A DNA stretch of 55,578 nt, taken from the NCBI GenBank assembly GCA_027717875.1, contig JALLOL010000001.1:1-55578 (forward strand), in the 5' to 3' direction. The notes under the pieces were generated by a model. That model worked only from the letters and a program-made list of their open reading frames with translations, was not told where the DNA came from and searched no databases. Each line of letters begins with the position of its first letter. The stretch's first letter is position 1. Of the stretch, positions 1 to 8,301 are shown one piece after another. This stretch comes from Acidobacteria bacterium AH-259-L09 (GTDB lineage Bacteria > Acidobacteriota > UBA6911 > RPQK01). A program made the position numbers and the translations under genes.

Positions 1-54
1 CAACTGGATGACGTTTCAAGTTGTAGATAAGCGAAGTGAGACCGAAGGCACAGG

Positions 55-324
55 TTGAAGATTCGAATTGACAACCATACTCTGGAACGTGCCGAAGAAC
101 GAGGAACGAACCAAGATGAAATCCGAGATACGTTGGAAAGCGGTTTTCCTATGGAAGCGAAGCACGGCAGATTGGCCAAGTTCAAGGTATACGATTTCAA
201 GCGAAAACGCCTCGGAAAGTTTTATGAGCAGAAGCGGGTCGAAGTAATTTATACTGTGGAAGAGGCGACATTGGTAAGTGTAACAGTCTACGTTTTCTAC
301 GGTCAGTGGAGTGACAAGGAATGA
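55..324 (+). CDS. DUF4258-type toxin-like protein
   Basis: Small basic protein of 89 residues with a TTG start. The pattern 'HTLERAEERG' near the N-terminus, then a strand-rich half with 'VEVIYTVEE' and 'LVSVTVYVFYG', fits the DUF4258 family, a small RelE/BrnT-like fold common beside antitoxin-like partners. Its stop overlaps the start of the DUF2283 gene by 4 nt (ATGA), so the two are probably co-translated. By family and arrangement this is a candidate toxin, but no catalytic residue can be assigned and activity is inference. The TTG start is chosen because the conserved family start 'MKIRI' begins there. Confidence 0.75.
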   Translation: MKIRIDNHTLERAEERGTNQDEIRDTLESGFPMEAKHGRLAKFKVYDFKRKRLGKFYEQKRVEVIYTVEEATLVSVTVYVFYGQWSDKE

Positions 325-533
325 AGATTTACTACGACGACAAGAGCGACTTACTTTACCTCCGGTTTGATGACCGCATTCAGGAGTTAGAAAATAGGAA
401 GGTCAGTGAGGACATCGTTCTAGACATTGGAGAGGGAGACAAAATTGTTGGTATCGAGATCCTCGATGCTTCAAGGCACATCAACCTCGAGAGTATACTT
501 CCAACCCGGTATGAGTCCCCAAAGCTTGGGTAG
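321..533 (+). CDS. DUF2283 antitoxin-like protein
   Basis: 70-residue protein. The start 'MKIYYDDKSDLLYLRF', followed by 'DIVLDIGEGDKIVGIEILDAS', is the signature of DUF2283, a small beta-rich family repeatedly found next to DUF4258 proteins and thought to be the antitoxin half of the pair. It overlaps the upstream gene by 4 nt. It is complete, ending shortly before a patch of ACGGA repeats. The antitoxin role is inferred from family and pairing, not from a visible DNA-binding motif. Confidence 0.8.
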   Translation: MKIYYDDKSDLLYLRFDDRIQELENRKVSEDIVLDIGEGDKIVGIEILDASRHINLESILPTRYESPKLG

Positions 534-548
534 CTTAGTTCCAAAATA

Positions 549-596
549 GTGGTCCGTGTTTATCCGAAAAGATCCGTGTCTTCCGTGACCCCCAAA
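549..596 (-). repeat. Degenerate CACGGAA repeat patch
   Basis: Read on the minus strand, this stretch contains 'GGTCACGGAAGACACGGAT' and a further ACGG unit, the same motif that fills intergenic regions at 47-54.7 kb. It separates the DUF2283 gene from a gene fragment. It is the only copy seen left of the polysaccharide genes. Confidence 0.6.
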
Positions 597-602
597 GTCG
601 CT

Positions 603-761
603 ATGCATCATCCAAGACTCAAGCCATGGGGGAAGGTTGGAAGAATACCTGTGTACTTGGTCGGGGACGCCGCAGGTCAGGTGAAGGTCACCACTGTGGG
701 TGGAACCGTGACCGGCATCCAGGGCGCCGATGCGGCCCGGGGACAAACAGGAAATCGATAG
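603..761 (+). pseudogene. Fragment of FAD-dependent (geranylgeranyl-reductase-like) oxidoreductase
   Basis: The frame carries 'VYLVGDAAGQVKVTTVGG' followed by 'GIQGADAA'. This resembles the second FAD-binding motif (GDAAGxxxxTTxGGxxxG) of the geranylgeranyl-reductase-like FAD oxidoreductases, which normally lies in the C-terminal half of a protein of about 350-400 residues. Here there is no N-terminal Rossmann domain, the fragment starts just after an ACGGA repeat patch and the frame ends about 14 residues after the motif. I read it as a remnant, not a functional small gene. The family assignment rests on one motif. Confidence 0.5.
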
Positions 762-893
762 AAGAATGTCCATTTAATGTGCTGCGCTACCACTTAATCC
801 TGTGAATGGACGGAGCCTCTGATGAAGGCAGAGCTGCCGTTTTTCACTTCGAGTAGGGCTTAGTCTTTTTCCTTATTCGGATAAAGCTGGGGG

Positions 894-1844
894 ATGCCTA
901 TACCAGGCTTTGAAAACACCACCGCACTCGTCACGGGTGGGGCCGGATTCATTGGTTCTCACTTGGTGGAAGCTTTGGTGGAAAGAGGCGCCAAAGTCCG
1001 TATCCTAGACAATCTGGCGACCGGTAGCAGCGACAACCTTGCCCACTGCATCCACCGAATTGAATTCGTTAAAGGTGATATCCTTGATAAGGAAGTCTGT
1101 CGACGCGTCTGTCAGAATGTTGTGTACATCTTCCATCAGGCAGCGTTGACGTCCGTACTCAGGTCAATTGAAGACCCAGCCAACGCCATCTCCGTGAACG
1201 TAGCGGGGACTGCCAATATCTTTGCTGCTGGTCGGGATGCCCGGGTCCGTCGCATTATTTATGCGTCCTCATCCAGCGTTTATGGGGACAGCAAAATACT
1301 TCCCAAAAGGGAAGGGGAGGAAGGGCGGCCTTTATCTCCTTATGCACTTTCCAAACTCATGAACGAACAGCTGGCCGAAATCTTCGCGGGTAGCTATGAC
1401 ATGGAACTGATCGGTCTTCGCTACTTTAACGTATACGGTCCCCGACAGGATCCAGACAGGACCTATGCAGCTGTCATCCCCAGGTTTTTCAAAGCCTTTG
1501 GTGAAGGAGACAATCCCGAAATCTATGGAGACGGGGAACAGACCCGCGACTTCACCTTCGTGAAAGATGCCGTGGCGGCGAATCTGCTCGCTGCAGGGGC
1601 ATCTAAAGTCGCCTGTGGGCACGCTTACAATGTAGGGGTAGGAAGTGCAACTTCCATTAATCAGTTGGCTGCAAAGGTTGGAGAACTTATGGGTCGAAGC
1701 TGTGCACCTCTTTATCTTCCACCGAGGCCGGGGGATGTAAGGGTCTCCCTGGCAGGTATTGAGCAGATTAAAAAGAGCCTCGGTTATGAGCCCGCGTATG
1801 ATCTCGCAAAGGGACTCGCTGAGTTATTTTCACAGGTTGCGTAG
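894..1844 (+). CDS. NAD-dependent nucleotide-sugar epimerase (UDP-glucose/UDP-GlcNAc 4-epimerase family)
   Basis: 316-residue extended SDR protein, normal length. The dinucleotide-binding motif 'GGAGFIG' is at residues 15-21, the Ser region 'SSSSVYGD' near 125 and the catalytic 'YALSK' (YxxxK) near 150. 'LRYFNVYGPRQDP' and 'RDFTFVKDAV' are typical of the GalE/WbpP branch. It probably interconverts C4 epimers of a UDP-hexose or UDP-HexNAc in the cytoplasm to supply repeat-unit precursors. WbpP-like UDP-GlcNAc 4-epimerase is a good guess from the N-terminal extension and motifs, but substrate cannot be fixed. It is the first intact gene of the polysaccharide locus. Confidence 0.85.
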   Translation: MPIPGFENTTALVTGGAGFIGSHLVEALVERGAKVRILDNLATGSSDNLAHCIHRIEFVKGDILDKEVCRRVCQNVVYIFHQAALTSVLRSIEDPANAISVNVAGTANIFAAGRDARVRRIIYASSSSVYGDSKILPKREGEEGRPLSPYALSKLMNEQLAEIFAGSYDMELIGLRYFNVYGPRQDPDRTYAAVIPRFFKAFGEGDNPEIYGDGEQTRDFTFVKDAVAANLLAAGASKVACGHAYNVGVGSATSINQLAAKVGELMGRSCAPLYLPPRPGDVRVSLAGIEQIKKSLGYEPAYDLAKGLAELFSQVA

Positions 1845-1850
1845 TTCCGT

Positions 1851-2024
1851 ATGGAGGATGAGCTTTGGCAAATCTATTCCGATGAAATTCTCAGAGGAAT
1901 TGATTCCTCGTTCGGGATCTAATTACGTGCTTTTTGGGAACCAAGTAGCCGGGTCTTGGAGGCAGGCCATCCTGGGAATTTTGGCTCTGAGCAAGCGAAG
2001 TCAGGATCCAGCTTGGTGGAATGA
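1851..2024 (+). pseudogene. Remnant of SAM-dependent methyltransferase
   Basis: An ATG frame gives 'MEDELWQIYSDEILRGI', stops at TAA 1920-1922, and continues in the same frame as 'LRAFWEPSSRVLEAGHPGNF'. The second part looks like methyltransferase motif I (VLEAGCGxGNF) with the GCG core lost. A TGA follows at 2022 and no later methyltransferase motif is visible. It lies between the epimerase and the cytidylyltransferase gene. Recognition rests on a short stretch, so the call is tentative. Confidence 0.4.
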
Positions 2025-2215
2025 ACCGCCGGGAATCGGGAATGATGATAGATTCTCTTTTTGCTAACATTGTCTACTTTCTCAGCAAATGCTCTCAGCG
2101 ACGCGGACGAGATGACAGCATATACTTGTCGGCGTTTAGATGACAGTCGAGCGACGTCAGCATCCGTTTGCTACCGGACCTAAGTTGGGCCCAGCCTGGA
2201 TTCCGAGAGCACAAG

Positions 2216-3016
2216 TTGAATGAAAAAGGTCTCAATATTAGCAGGTCGAATGTCCTCGCCATTATTCCTGCCCGCGGTGGATCGAAGAATCCACCTAGAA
2301 AGAACATTTTGGCGTTTAAAGGTAAGCCTCTGATTGTTCACTCTATTGAGCAGGCTCTCGAAGCAGAGCTCGTGGGTCGCGTGATTGTTAGCACTGATAG
2401 TGAGAAAATCGCGGAGATTAGTTTGCAAGCTGGAGCTGAAGTTCCTTTTATGCGGCCTGGTCAGTTAGCGCGGGATCACTCAACCGATCTGGAGGTCTTT
2501 CGCCATGCGCTAAGTTGGCTCGCTGAGCATGAGCACTATACGCCAGAGATTCTTGTGCACTTGCGTCCAACTGCGCCACTGCGTCCGCCAGGGCTGATTG
2601 ATATGGGTGTTCGGAGACTTTTATCTCATCCTAAGGCGGATTCATTGCGGACGGTGATCCTTACCAGGCATACACCATATAAGATGTGGCGTCTCAACGG
2701 TGACTATTTGGAGCCTTTGCTTACACATTCGCCATACTCCGAGCCGTACAATATGCCCCGGCAGTTACTTCCGAAAGTATATTGGCAGAATGCCTACTTG
2801 GATATCACGCGTCGGTCAACGGTGATGGAAAAGGACTCAATGACCGGCGAGCGGATTCTGGCATTTGTCATGGCACCGGACCATGATGTGGATATCGACA
2901 GCCAGGGAGACTTAGTGCAGGCCCGAAGAAAGTCTGAATCTGCACAAAATAATCGCCGAAATGATGGACAGCGAGCGGGAGAGGAAACACCACCCAGTGG
3001 AGACTTTCGAGCTTAG
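2216..3016 (+). CDS. neuA: CMP-nonulosonate (acylneuraminate) cytidylyltransferase
   Basis: Carries the CTP-binding motif 'IIPARGGSKNPPRKN' at the N-terminus, then 'VIVSTDSEKIAEIS', 'HLRPTAPLRPP' and a C-terminal 'DIDSQGDL', the ordered signature of NeuA-type cytidylyltransferases. It activates a nonulosonic acid (sialic, legionaminic, pseudaminic or related) with CMP in the cytoplasm. The TTG at 2216 is preferred; the frame is open from a TTG at 2168, but those residues are not family-like. The last roughly 25 residues after 'DLVQARRK' are unusual and overlap the next frame, so a 3' change is possible. The NeuB-like gene two positions downstream supports the role. Confidence 0.85.
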   Translation: MNEKGLNISRSNVLAIIPARGGSKNPPRKNILAFKGKPLIVHSIEQALEAELVGRVIVSTDSEKIAEISLQAGAEVPFMRPGQLARDHSTDLEVFRHALSWLAEHEHYTPEILVHLRPTAPLRPPGLIDMGVRRLLSHPKADSLRTVILTRHTPYKMWRLNGDYLEPLLTHSPYSEPYNMPRQLLPKVYWQNAYLDITRRSTVMEKDSMTGERILAFVMAPDHDVDIDSQGDLVQARRKSESAQNNRRNDGQRAGEETPPSGDFRA

Positions 3017-3968
3017 CAACCATATCCGGGTTAACATGTCACACGCGATACTCCTCGTATACCGTTATATGACAGGCATCTATATGCTCGGTGATCTTTC
3101 ATTTCTACAGTTCGTCAGTGGCTTTTGCAAGGGCAAGCGCTGCGCCTTGGATCACAGGCGGGTGCTAACTGTTTCAGGTAATGGGATTGGAGGGCTGGAG
3201 CAGCTGATTTGCGTTCAGTGGGGGTTAGATAAGTTGGAGATTATGGCTGTAACTCCCTTGCAAATGCACATCTTACGGTTGTTGATGGATGCGACACCAC
3301 AGGAGGTAGTCGATCTCTTGCGCTGGGCCCAACAAAGGGTAGCGGATTATCCCTGCTTGAGTGAGCTCTTCGCTTTACCGGGCCTGGTGTCGTACTGGCA
3401 ACAGCAGTGCGCAAGCTGGCAGTCACCCCAGCTAAAGGGCAAGGTTCACTTGTACGGTGGTTCGCCGTGGGACTTGCGGGGGAGTGAAATCTATGATGTT
3501 GTACTGCTCTCCCACGCTCAGAAAGTGATGCTAGATGTTGATGGAAAGCAGCTTCTGTCGCTGGTAAAACCCGGCGGCTTGCTTGCGGTTGTCACGCCAG
3601 TAATTTTCCACCCCAATGGGTTGAGGGGGAGAATGCCGATGCGGTTTACCGATCTGCCTGTGGTCGAATCTGCGAAGCAAAAGTTGCGCGAAGATACATT
3701 ACCTTTGGCCTACGATGTGGGAGATGACCAGCCGAGTCACATACGTTGGTCACTCGAGCCTGCGGATACGGTGCATGTCGTGTCGTTTTCTATCGCTAGT
3801 CCTATGCGTTCTGTGCTTGTTGGTGAACTTTTGATCCAAGCGCTAGACACCCCCTTGCCTGATACAGTGAGGTTGGCAACATTGGAGTCCGCAATCTCCC
3901 AAGTCGAGCCTAGTGCTGGTGCTGGAACTGAATCACTCCTAATCCTGCTTGCTGAGAAAGGAGCATAG
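2961..3968 (+). CDS. Unknown protein with weak methyltransferase-like Rossmann features
   Basis: 335 residues if started at ATG 2961 (overlapping neuA); an alternative start is ATG 3036. I do not recognise a family. The segment 'YDVVLLSHAQKVM' followed about 12 residues later by 'LLSLVKPGGLLAVVTP' resembles the D-hydrophobic strand and 'LKPGG' loop of class I methyltransferases, but no glycine-rich motif I is evident. The C-terminal third contains 'VHVVSFSIA' and ends 4 nt before the NeuB start codon. The position between cytidylyltransferase and synthase suggests a part in nonulosonate modification or transfer; this is inference. Confidence 0.55.
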   Translation: MMDSERERKHHPVETFELSNHIRVNMSHAILLVYRYMTGIYMLGDLSFLQFVSGFCKGKRCALDHRRVLTVSGNGIGGLEQLICVQWGLDKLEIMAVTPLQMHILRLLMDATPQEVVDLLRWAQQRVADYPCLSELFALPGLVSYWQQQCASWQSPQLKGKVHLYGGSPWDLRGSEIYDVVLLSHAQKVMLDVDGKQLLSLVKPGGLLAVVTPVIFHPNGLRGRMPMRFTDLPVVESAKQKLREDTLPLAYDVGDDQPSHIRWSLEPADTVHVVSFSIASPMRSVLVGELLIQALDTPLPDTVRLATLESAISQVEPSAGAGTESLLILLAEKGA

Positions 3969-3969
3969 A

Positions 3970-5517
3970 ATGCTTGGAGTCCATTCTTTTCCTTTTGGGC
4001 CACACACCGTGAAACGAGAGGGCGGTTTGTTCCTTATATTTGAAATGGCAAATAATCATCAAGGGAGCCTCGACCACGCCGTTAAGATTATTCGCGCGAT
4101 GGGGAGCATTGCGAGGACGAAGGGAGTTGCTGGTGCAATTAAGTTTCAGTTTCGTCAACTCGAGTCACTTATACACCCGGGTTTTCTTCACTCCCGACTG
4201 CCCACCTCCTCCAACAAACACGTGAAGCGGTTTATACAGACTCGGCTGAGCTACGAACAATATGAACAGTTGGTTCAAGAAAGCCACGACAATGGTCTAG
4301 TGCCCTTCGCCACGTCATTCGACGAGGCCTCCGTGGACTGGTCTGAGAGCTTAGAACTGCCAGTGATCAAGATCGCGAGTTGTTCAGCAACCGATTGGCC
4401 CTTGCTGCGCCGCATTGCTCAGGCGAAGACACCTGTCGTCTGCTCCACGGCTGGCTGCTCCTGGTTAGATATTGATAATGTCGTTACTTTTTTCACGGAA
4501 CGTAAGATCCCCCTGGCTATCATGCATTGTGTGGGCCTATACCCGGTGCCGCGCCAGCATGTCTCGATGGATCAGGTGCGACAACTCCGCCAGCGGTACC
4601 CGGATCTGGTGATCGGTTACTCCGGCCACGAAAGCGTGGACGACCTGGACTTGGTTCAACTGGCAGTTGCCGTTGGGGCCGCACTGCTGGAACGCCACGT
4701 CGGCCTGCCAACCGATACTATCTCGTTGAATGCTTACTCGCTCTCGCCCGAGGATGTCGAGCACTGGGTAGACTTGGCACTGAAGGCGCACCAAGCCATG
4801 TGCATCGGAGACAAACAAGTTCACCTCGACACTGAGATCAGAAGCCTTAGCGAACTCAAACGAGGTATTTATGCGAAAGTATCGAAGAAATCAGGCGAGT
4901 TCTTGGAACCGGATGACTTGACGCTAGCAATGCCCTGCCTGCCAGATCAGTTTAGCGCTTCTGAGTTCGACGATGTCATTGGGTTACCAGTGCCCCACCA
5001 GGGGATCGCTGCGATGATGCCGGTCATGAAGAAAGGTGGTGTCGAACCGCTTGTGGAAATCTACGCTAGCAGTATCGTCGAGCGGATCAAAGGTATGCTG
5101 AAGGAGGCTAAGATCGCTTTGCCAAGTGGCACCCCTGCGGAGCTGAGCCACCCCCATGGTCTGAGGTCATTTGAGAAAGCTGGCGTGGTGATTATTGACG
5201 TCGTGAACCGCGAGTACTGCAAGAAGTTACTCGTCCAATTGCCGGGACAGGACCATCCACCTCACAAGCACATCAAGAAAGAGGAAACCTTTCAGGTGCT
5301 CATGGGCGAGTTGGAGGTTGAAGTGAGTGGTGAGACAGCTTTACTCAAGGCAGGCGAGAGCCTCACTATTCCGCGTGGAGTGTTGCATGCTTTCCGCACG
5401 AAAACCGGCATGATAATGGAGGAGATTTCTACGACCCACATCAAGGGGGACTCTTTTTATCTGGATGAGAATATTCCCTCGGACCCGACTACACGTAAGA
5501 CACCCGTAGTGCTGTGA
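3970..5517 (+). CDS. neuB: NeuB-family nonulosonate synthase fused to a C-terminal cupin
   Basis: 515 residues against about 340-350 for ordinary NeuB. Residues 1-285 form the synthase barrel: 'FEMANNHQG' (E25), 'GAIKFQFRQ', 'IKIASCSATDWPLL', 'MHCVGLYPVP' and 'IGYSGHE'. A SAF-like stretch follows ('RGIYAKVSKKSGEFLEPDDL', roughly 295-315). The C-terminus is a cupin with 'PPHKHIKKEETFQVLMG' near 428-444, giving a HxH...E metal site, and 'IPRGVLHAF'. The synthase condenses phosphoenolpyruvate with an N-acyl mannosamine-like sugar. The cupin may be an isomerase or sugar-binding module. ATG 3970 is preferred because AAAGGAG lies 7 nt upstream. Confidence 0.88.
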   Translation: MLGVHSFPFGPHTVKREGGLFLIFEMANNHQGSLDHAVKIIRAMGSIARTKGVAGAIKFQFRQLESLIHPGFLHSRLPTSSNKHVKRFIQTRLSYEQYEQLVQESHDNGLVPFATSFDEASVDWSESLELPVIKIASCSATDWPLLRRIAQAKTPVVCSTAGCSWLDIDNVVTFFTERKIPLAIMHCVGLYPVPRQHVSMDQVRQLRQRYPDLVIGYSGHESVDDLDLVQLAVAVGAALLERHVGLPTDTISLNAYSLSPEDVEHWVDLALKAHQAMCIGDKQVHLDTEIRSLSELKRGIYAKVSKKSGEFLEPDDLTLAMPCLPDQFSASEFDDVIGLPVPHQGIAAMMPVMKKGGVEPLVEIYASSIVERIKGMLKEAKIALPSGTPAELSHPHGLRSFEKAGVVIIDVVNREYCKKLLVQLPGQDHPPHKHIKKEETFQVLMGELEVEVSGETALLKAGESLTIPRGVLHAFRTKTGMIMEEISTTHIKGDSFYLDENIPSDPTTRKTPVVL

Positions 5518-5572
5518 TTTTCCCAACCCAGCAACTCCTGAGAGAAGCGGGGCGAAGGGCAGGGCATGCGTA

Positions 5573-6163
5573 GTGCCGACTGTTGTGTGGGACTGCGATG
5601 ACGTTCTGAATGACCTCACTCGCTGTTGGTTGGAACAGTGGTGGAAACCGACTCATCCTGAGTGCGAGCTTTTGTATGAGAATTTGACCGAAAACCCACC
5701 TCATCGCTTACTGGGTGTTAGCCAGACAGACTATCTCGCATCCTTGGACGCATTCAGGCTCTGTGAAAAGGCCGAAACTATGGAGCCAGTTCCAGAAGTG
5801 GTAACCTGGTTTCGGCAATATGGTTATCAGTGCCGGCACATGGTCTTGACCGCTAGGTCTGTGGACACTATACCATCTGCTGCTGCCTGGACGTTTCGCC
5901 ACTACGGCATCTGGGTGCGATCTTTTCATGGTATCCCTTCCTTGCGAAAAGGCCAAGTCGTTCCCCAATACGATGTCGGCAAAGCCGAGTACTTGCACTG
6001 GTTGGGAAAGGGTGACGTGCTGGTCGAAGACTCGTTGATGAATCTCCAGATGGCTGAGCGTTACGGCATGGCAACTGTACTGATTCCAAGACCCTGGAAT
6101 GGAACTCCTGGTCAGATAAGTGACGCATTGGATCGTCTAGTGGACATACTCAAGGTTCTCTAG
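5573..6163 (+). CDS. HAD-superfamily phosphatase-like protein
   Basis: 196 residues, GTG start. 'VVWDCDDVLNDLT' at residues 4-16 provides the DxD nucleophile/acid pair (D7, D9). 'MVLTARS' near residue 93 is motif II, a lysine in 'YDVGKAEYL' could be motif III and 'DVLVEDSLMN' near 150 is motif IV. The arrangement resembles 5'-nucleotidase-like HAD proteins. Directly downstream of NeuB, it could dephosphorylate the 9-phosphate of a nonulosonate, as NanP-type HAD enzymes do, although other substrates are equally possible. No signal peptide, so cytoplasmic. Confidence 0.7.
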   Translation: MPTVVWDCDDVLNDLTRCWLEQWWKPTHPECELLYENLTENPPHRLLGVSQTDYLASLDAFRLCEKAETMEPVPEVVTWFRQYGYQCRHMVLTARSVDTIPSAAAWTFRHYGIWVRSFHGIPSLRKGQVVPQYDVGKAEYLHWLGKGDVLVEDSLMNLQMAERYGMATVLIPRPWNGTPGQISDALDRLVDILKVL

Positions 6164-6521
6164 CGACGGCTCGTGTGCTAGCCTCTTTCGAATTCCTGTT
6201 CTGGTACGAGGTCGGGCTCCGCGCTACTCTCATTCTCCTAGTCGGGGGCTGGTGTGTTGTTCGTCAGAACCGCCAAGCAGGAGTGATTGAGGCTGCATCC
6301 GTTCAGCTTCAGAGAGTTTCTTCAGTAAATGAAGGACTCAGCGATGGAAGCAGGAGAAGGTGCAAAGTAAATTGCCAGTGATGGAGCATTTGGTGGTTCC
6401 TTGGGTTGTGCTATCATTAGTTTAAGACTTGTGGCTGTGCCTGGAGTTCAGCGACAATAAACACTGACCAACGGGAAGATCCATTCCTGTTTGGAACTGA
6501 GTTCAGAGGGAGGACTAGACA
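6164..6521 (+). other. Intergenic stretch without a recognisable gene
   Basis: About 360 nt between the HAD gene and the radical SAM gene. A 68-codon frame with a short hydrophobic segment ('LRATLILLVGGWCVV') exists near 6175-6381, but it has no family resemblance and no clear ribosome-binding site, so I do not call it. The last bases before 6522 contain GGGAGGA, the ribosome-binding site of the next gene. Confidence 0.4.
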
Positions 6522-8060
6522 ATGGCTGAGATCTGTGTGTTGTTTATATACCCCAACCAACGTGCGGAGAGTATGGTACCCCCTTCCATTGCTATCTTTT
6601 CCCGGCTCTTAAAGGATCGGGGATTTGCCGTTGATTTGTTTGATACAAGCAACTACGACATCGACGCTGATTACTACACTAATGCTGCTAATGCTGACAA
6701 AGAACGCGTCCTCAACCTTGAGTTCCGCCCCTTTGAGTCTCGTGCCGAAGCGAATAAGAAGCACAGGAACGCTGTTGAAGACTTGGTCCGAAAGGTAGAG
6801 GTGTTTCAGCCGGACTTGATTGCTGTAACTGCGACTGAGAGCACTTTTCTCTTAGCTGTACAACTACTTAAGGCTGTAAGACACTACAAGATACCGACTC
6901 TTCTAGGTGGTGTTCTCGTAACCTTCGCCCCCGAACGGGCTATAAGCTTTCCGGAGATCGACATGATTTGTGTTGGAGAGGGCGAGCACGCAATTGTCGA
7001 TCTGTGCGAGCTAATGCGGGCCGGGAAGGATTATTCCAAGGTTACCAACTTGTGGATTAAGAAGAAGGATGGGACCATCATCCGTAATTCGATCAGAAAG
7101 CCGGTCAATGTTGATGAAACCCCGCTGCTTGACATCGGGATTTTTGAGGAAGGCCGCCTGTATCGCCCAATGGCAGGCAAGATTTACCGTATGCTGCCCG
7201 TAGAAACTCACCGTGGATGCCCGTATACTTGCACTTTCTGCAATTCACCCTCACAAAACACACTTTACGCGAAAGAAACCAACAGTAACTTCTTTCGAAA
7301 GCGCTCAATGGAGAAGGTCTACGAAGAGCTCCTATACTACCGAGACGTACTGGAAGCCGAATACATCTATTTTTGGGCTGATACGTTCTTTGCTTACTCA
7401 GCCACGGAATTTGATGCTTTTTGTGAGATGTACTCAGATATTAAACTGCCCTTCTGGTGTCAGACGCGTCCAGAGACTGTCACACACTATAGGATTAAGC
7501 GACTGAAAGAAGTGGGCATGCACCGAATTAGCTTCGGGATTGAGCATGGTAATGAGAAATTCAGGCGAGAGGTTGTCGACCGTCGATATTCTAATCAGCT
7601 TGCCATAGATGCGCTACAGATCCCACCCCAGTATGGTGTGCCCTTCAGCGCCAACAACATCATCGGATTTCCCGACGAAACCCTGGAACTGGCAATGGAT
7701 ACGGTGGAACTGAATCGTCAGTTTAATGCTGACACCATGAGTTGTTCTATTTTGCAACCCTACTACGGCACGCCACTCAGGCCAATCTGTGTTAAAAAGG
7801 GTTATCTTAATCCAGATGCTATCTGTCCGGCTAACTCGGACGACACTCTTCTAAAGATGCCTGGCTTTAGGCGAGAGGAAATGAAGGGGCTAAGGCGTAC
7901 ATTCGCCATGTACGTCAAATTCCCGAAGGACCGTTGGCCCGAAATCCGGTTAGCGGAACAATTGACGCCGGAAGGTGACGCCATTTGGAACAAGCTCCGC
8001 GAGGAGTTTTCAGCCACATACTTCGCTTCACCCGATACTGAGATAGAACTGTCCAGCTGA
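6522..8060 (+). CDS. B12-binding-domain radical SAM protein
   Basis: 512 residues. The N-terminal ~170 residues ('LFIYPNQRAESMVPPSIAIF', 'IAVTATESTF', 'TLLGGVLVTFAPE', 'DMICVGEGEHAIVDL') match the cobalamin-binding-like domain of class B radical SAM enzymes. The 4Fe-4S motif 'RGCPYTCTFCNSPS' (CxxxCxxC, cysteines near 233, 237 and 240) and 'ISFGIEHGNEKFRR' follow, then 'NNIIGFPDET'. These enzymes methylate or rearrange unactivated carbons, so it may modify a sugar or lipid of the locus. Substrate unknown. Preceded by GGGAGGA. Complete and of normal length. Confidence 0.85.
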   Translation: MAEICVLFIYPNQRAESMVPPSIAIFSRLLKDRGFAVDLFDTSNYDIDADYYTNAANADKERVLNLEFRPFESRAEANKKHRNAVEDLVRKVEVFQPDLIAVTATESTFLLAVQLLKAVRHYKIPTLLGGVLVTFAPERAISFPEIDMICVGEGEHAIVDLCELMRAGKDYSKVTNLWIKKKDGTIIRNSIRKPVNVDETPLLDIGIFEEGRLYRPMAGKIYRMLPVETHRGCPYTCTFCNSPSQNTLYAKETNSNFFRKRSMEKVYEELLYYRDVLEAEYIYFWADTFFAYSATEFDAFCEMYSDIKLPFWCQTRPETVTHYRIKRLKEVGMHRISFGIEHGNEKFRREVVDRRYSNQLAIDALQIPPQYGVPFSANNIIGFPDETLELAMDTVELNRQFNADTMSCSILQPYYGTPLRPICVKKGYLNPDAICPANSDDTLLKMPGFRREEMKGLRRTFAMYVKFPKDRWPEIRLAEQLTPEGDAIWNKLREEFSATYFASPDTEIELSS

Positions 8061-8301
8061 TCAGTTGGGTAAGCCGTTTCCAGTGTGGTTTAGGCTCCAG
8101 ACCAAGGTTCCTTACGACCCTTAGAAGCACACACTTTCACGACAGACTGACCCCGATTAGTGTGGCGCTATCGTCCCTGTTCAGTGCGCACCTAACGAGC
8201 GTATCCAGGGGGCCTAAAACACATTGAGAGTCATGGCAGCGTAGCGTCACCAGCACACTCTCAGCGCGACGGCGCCACCTGTACAACAGGAGAGGAGACA
8301 A

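Noticed and set aside
4527..4835. Long frames on both strands within neuB
   Set aside because: They lie fully inside the well-supported NeuB-cupin coding sequence and are caused by its locally higher GC content.
6175..6381. Small hydrophobic frame before the radical SAM gene
   Set aside because: No ribosome-binding site, no homology recognised and a C-terminus that looks random. The region is listed as gene-free.
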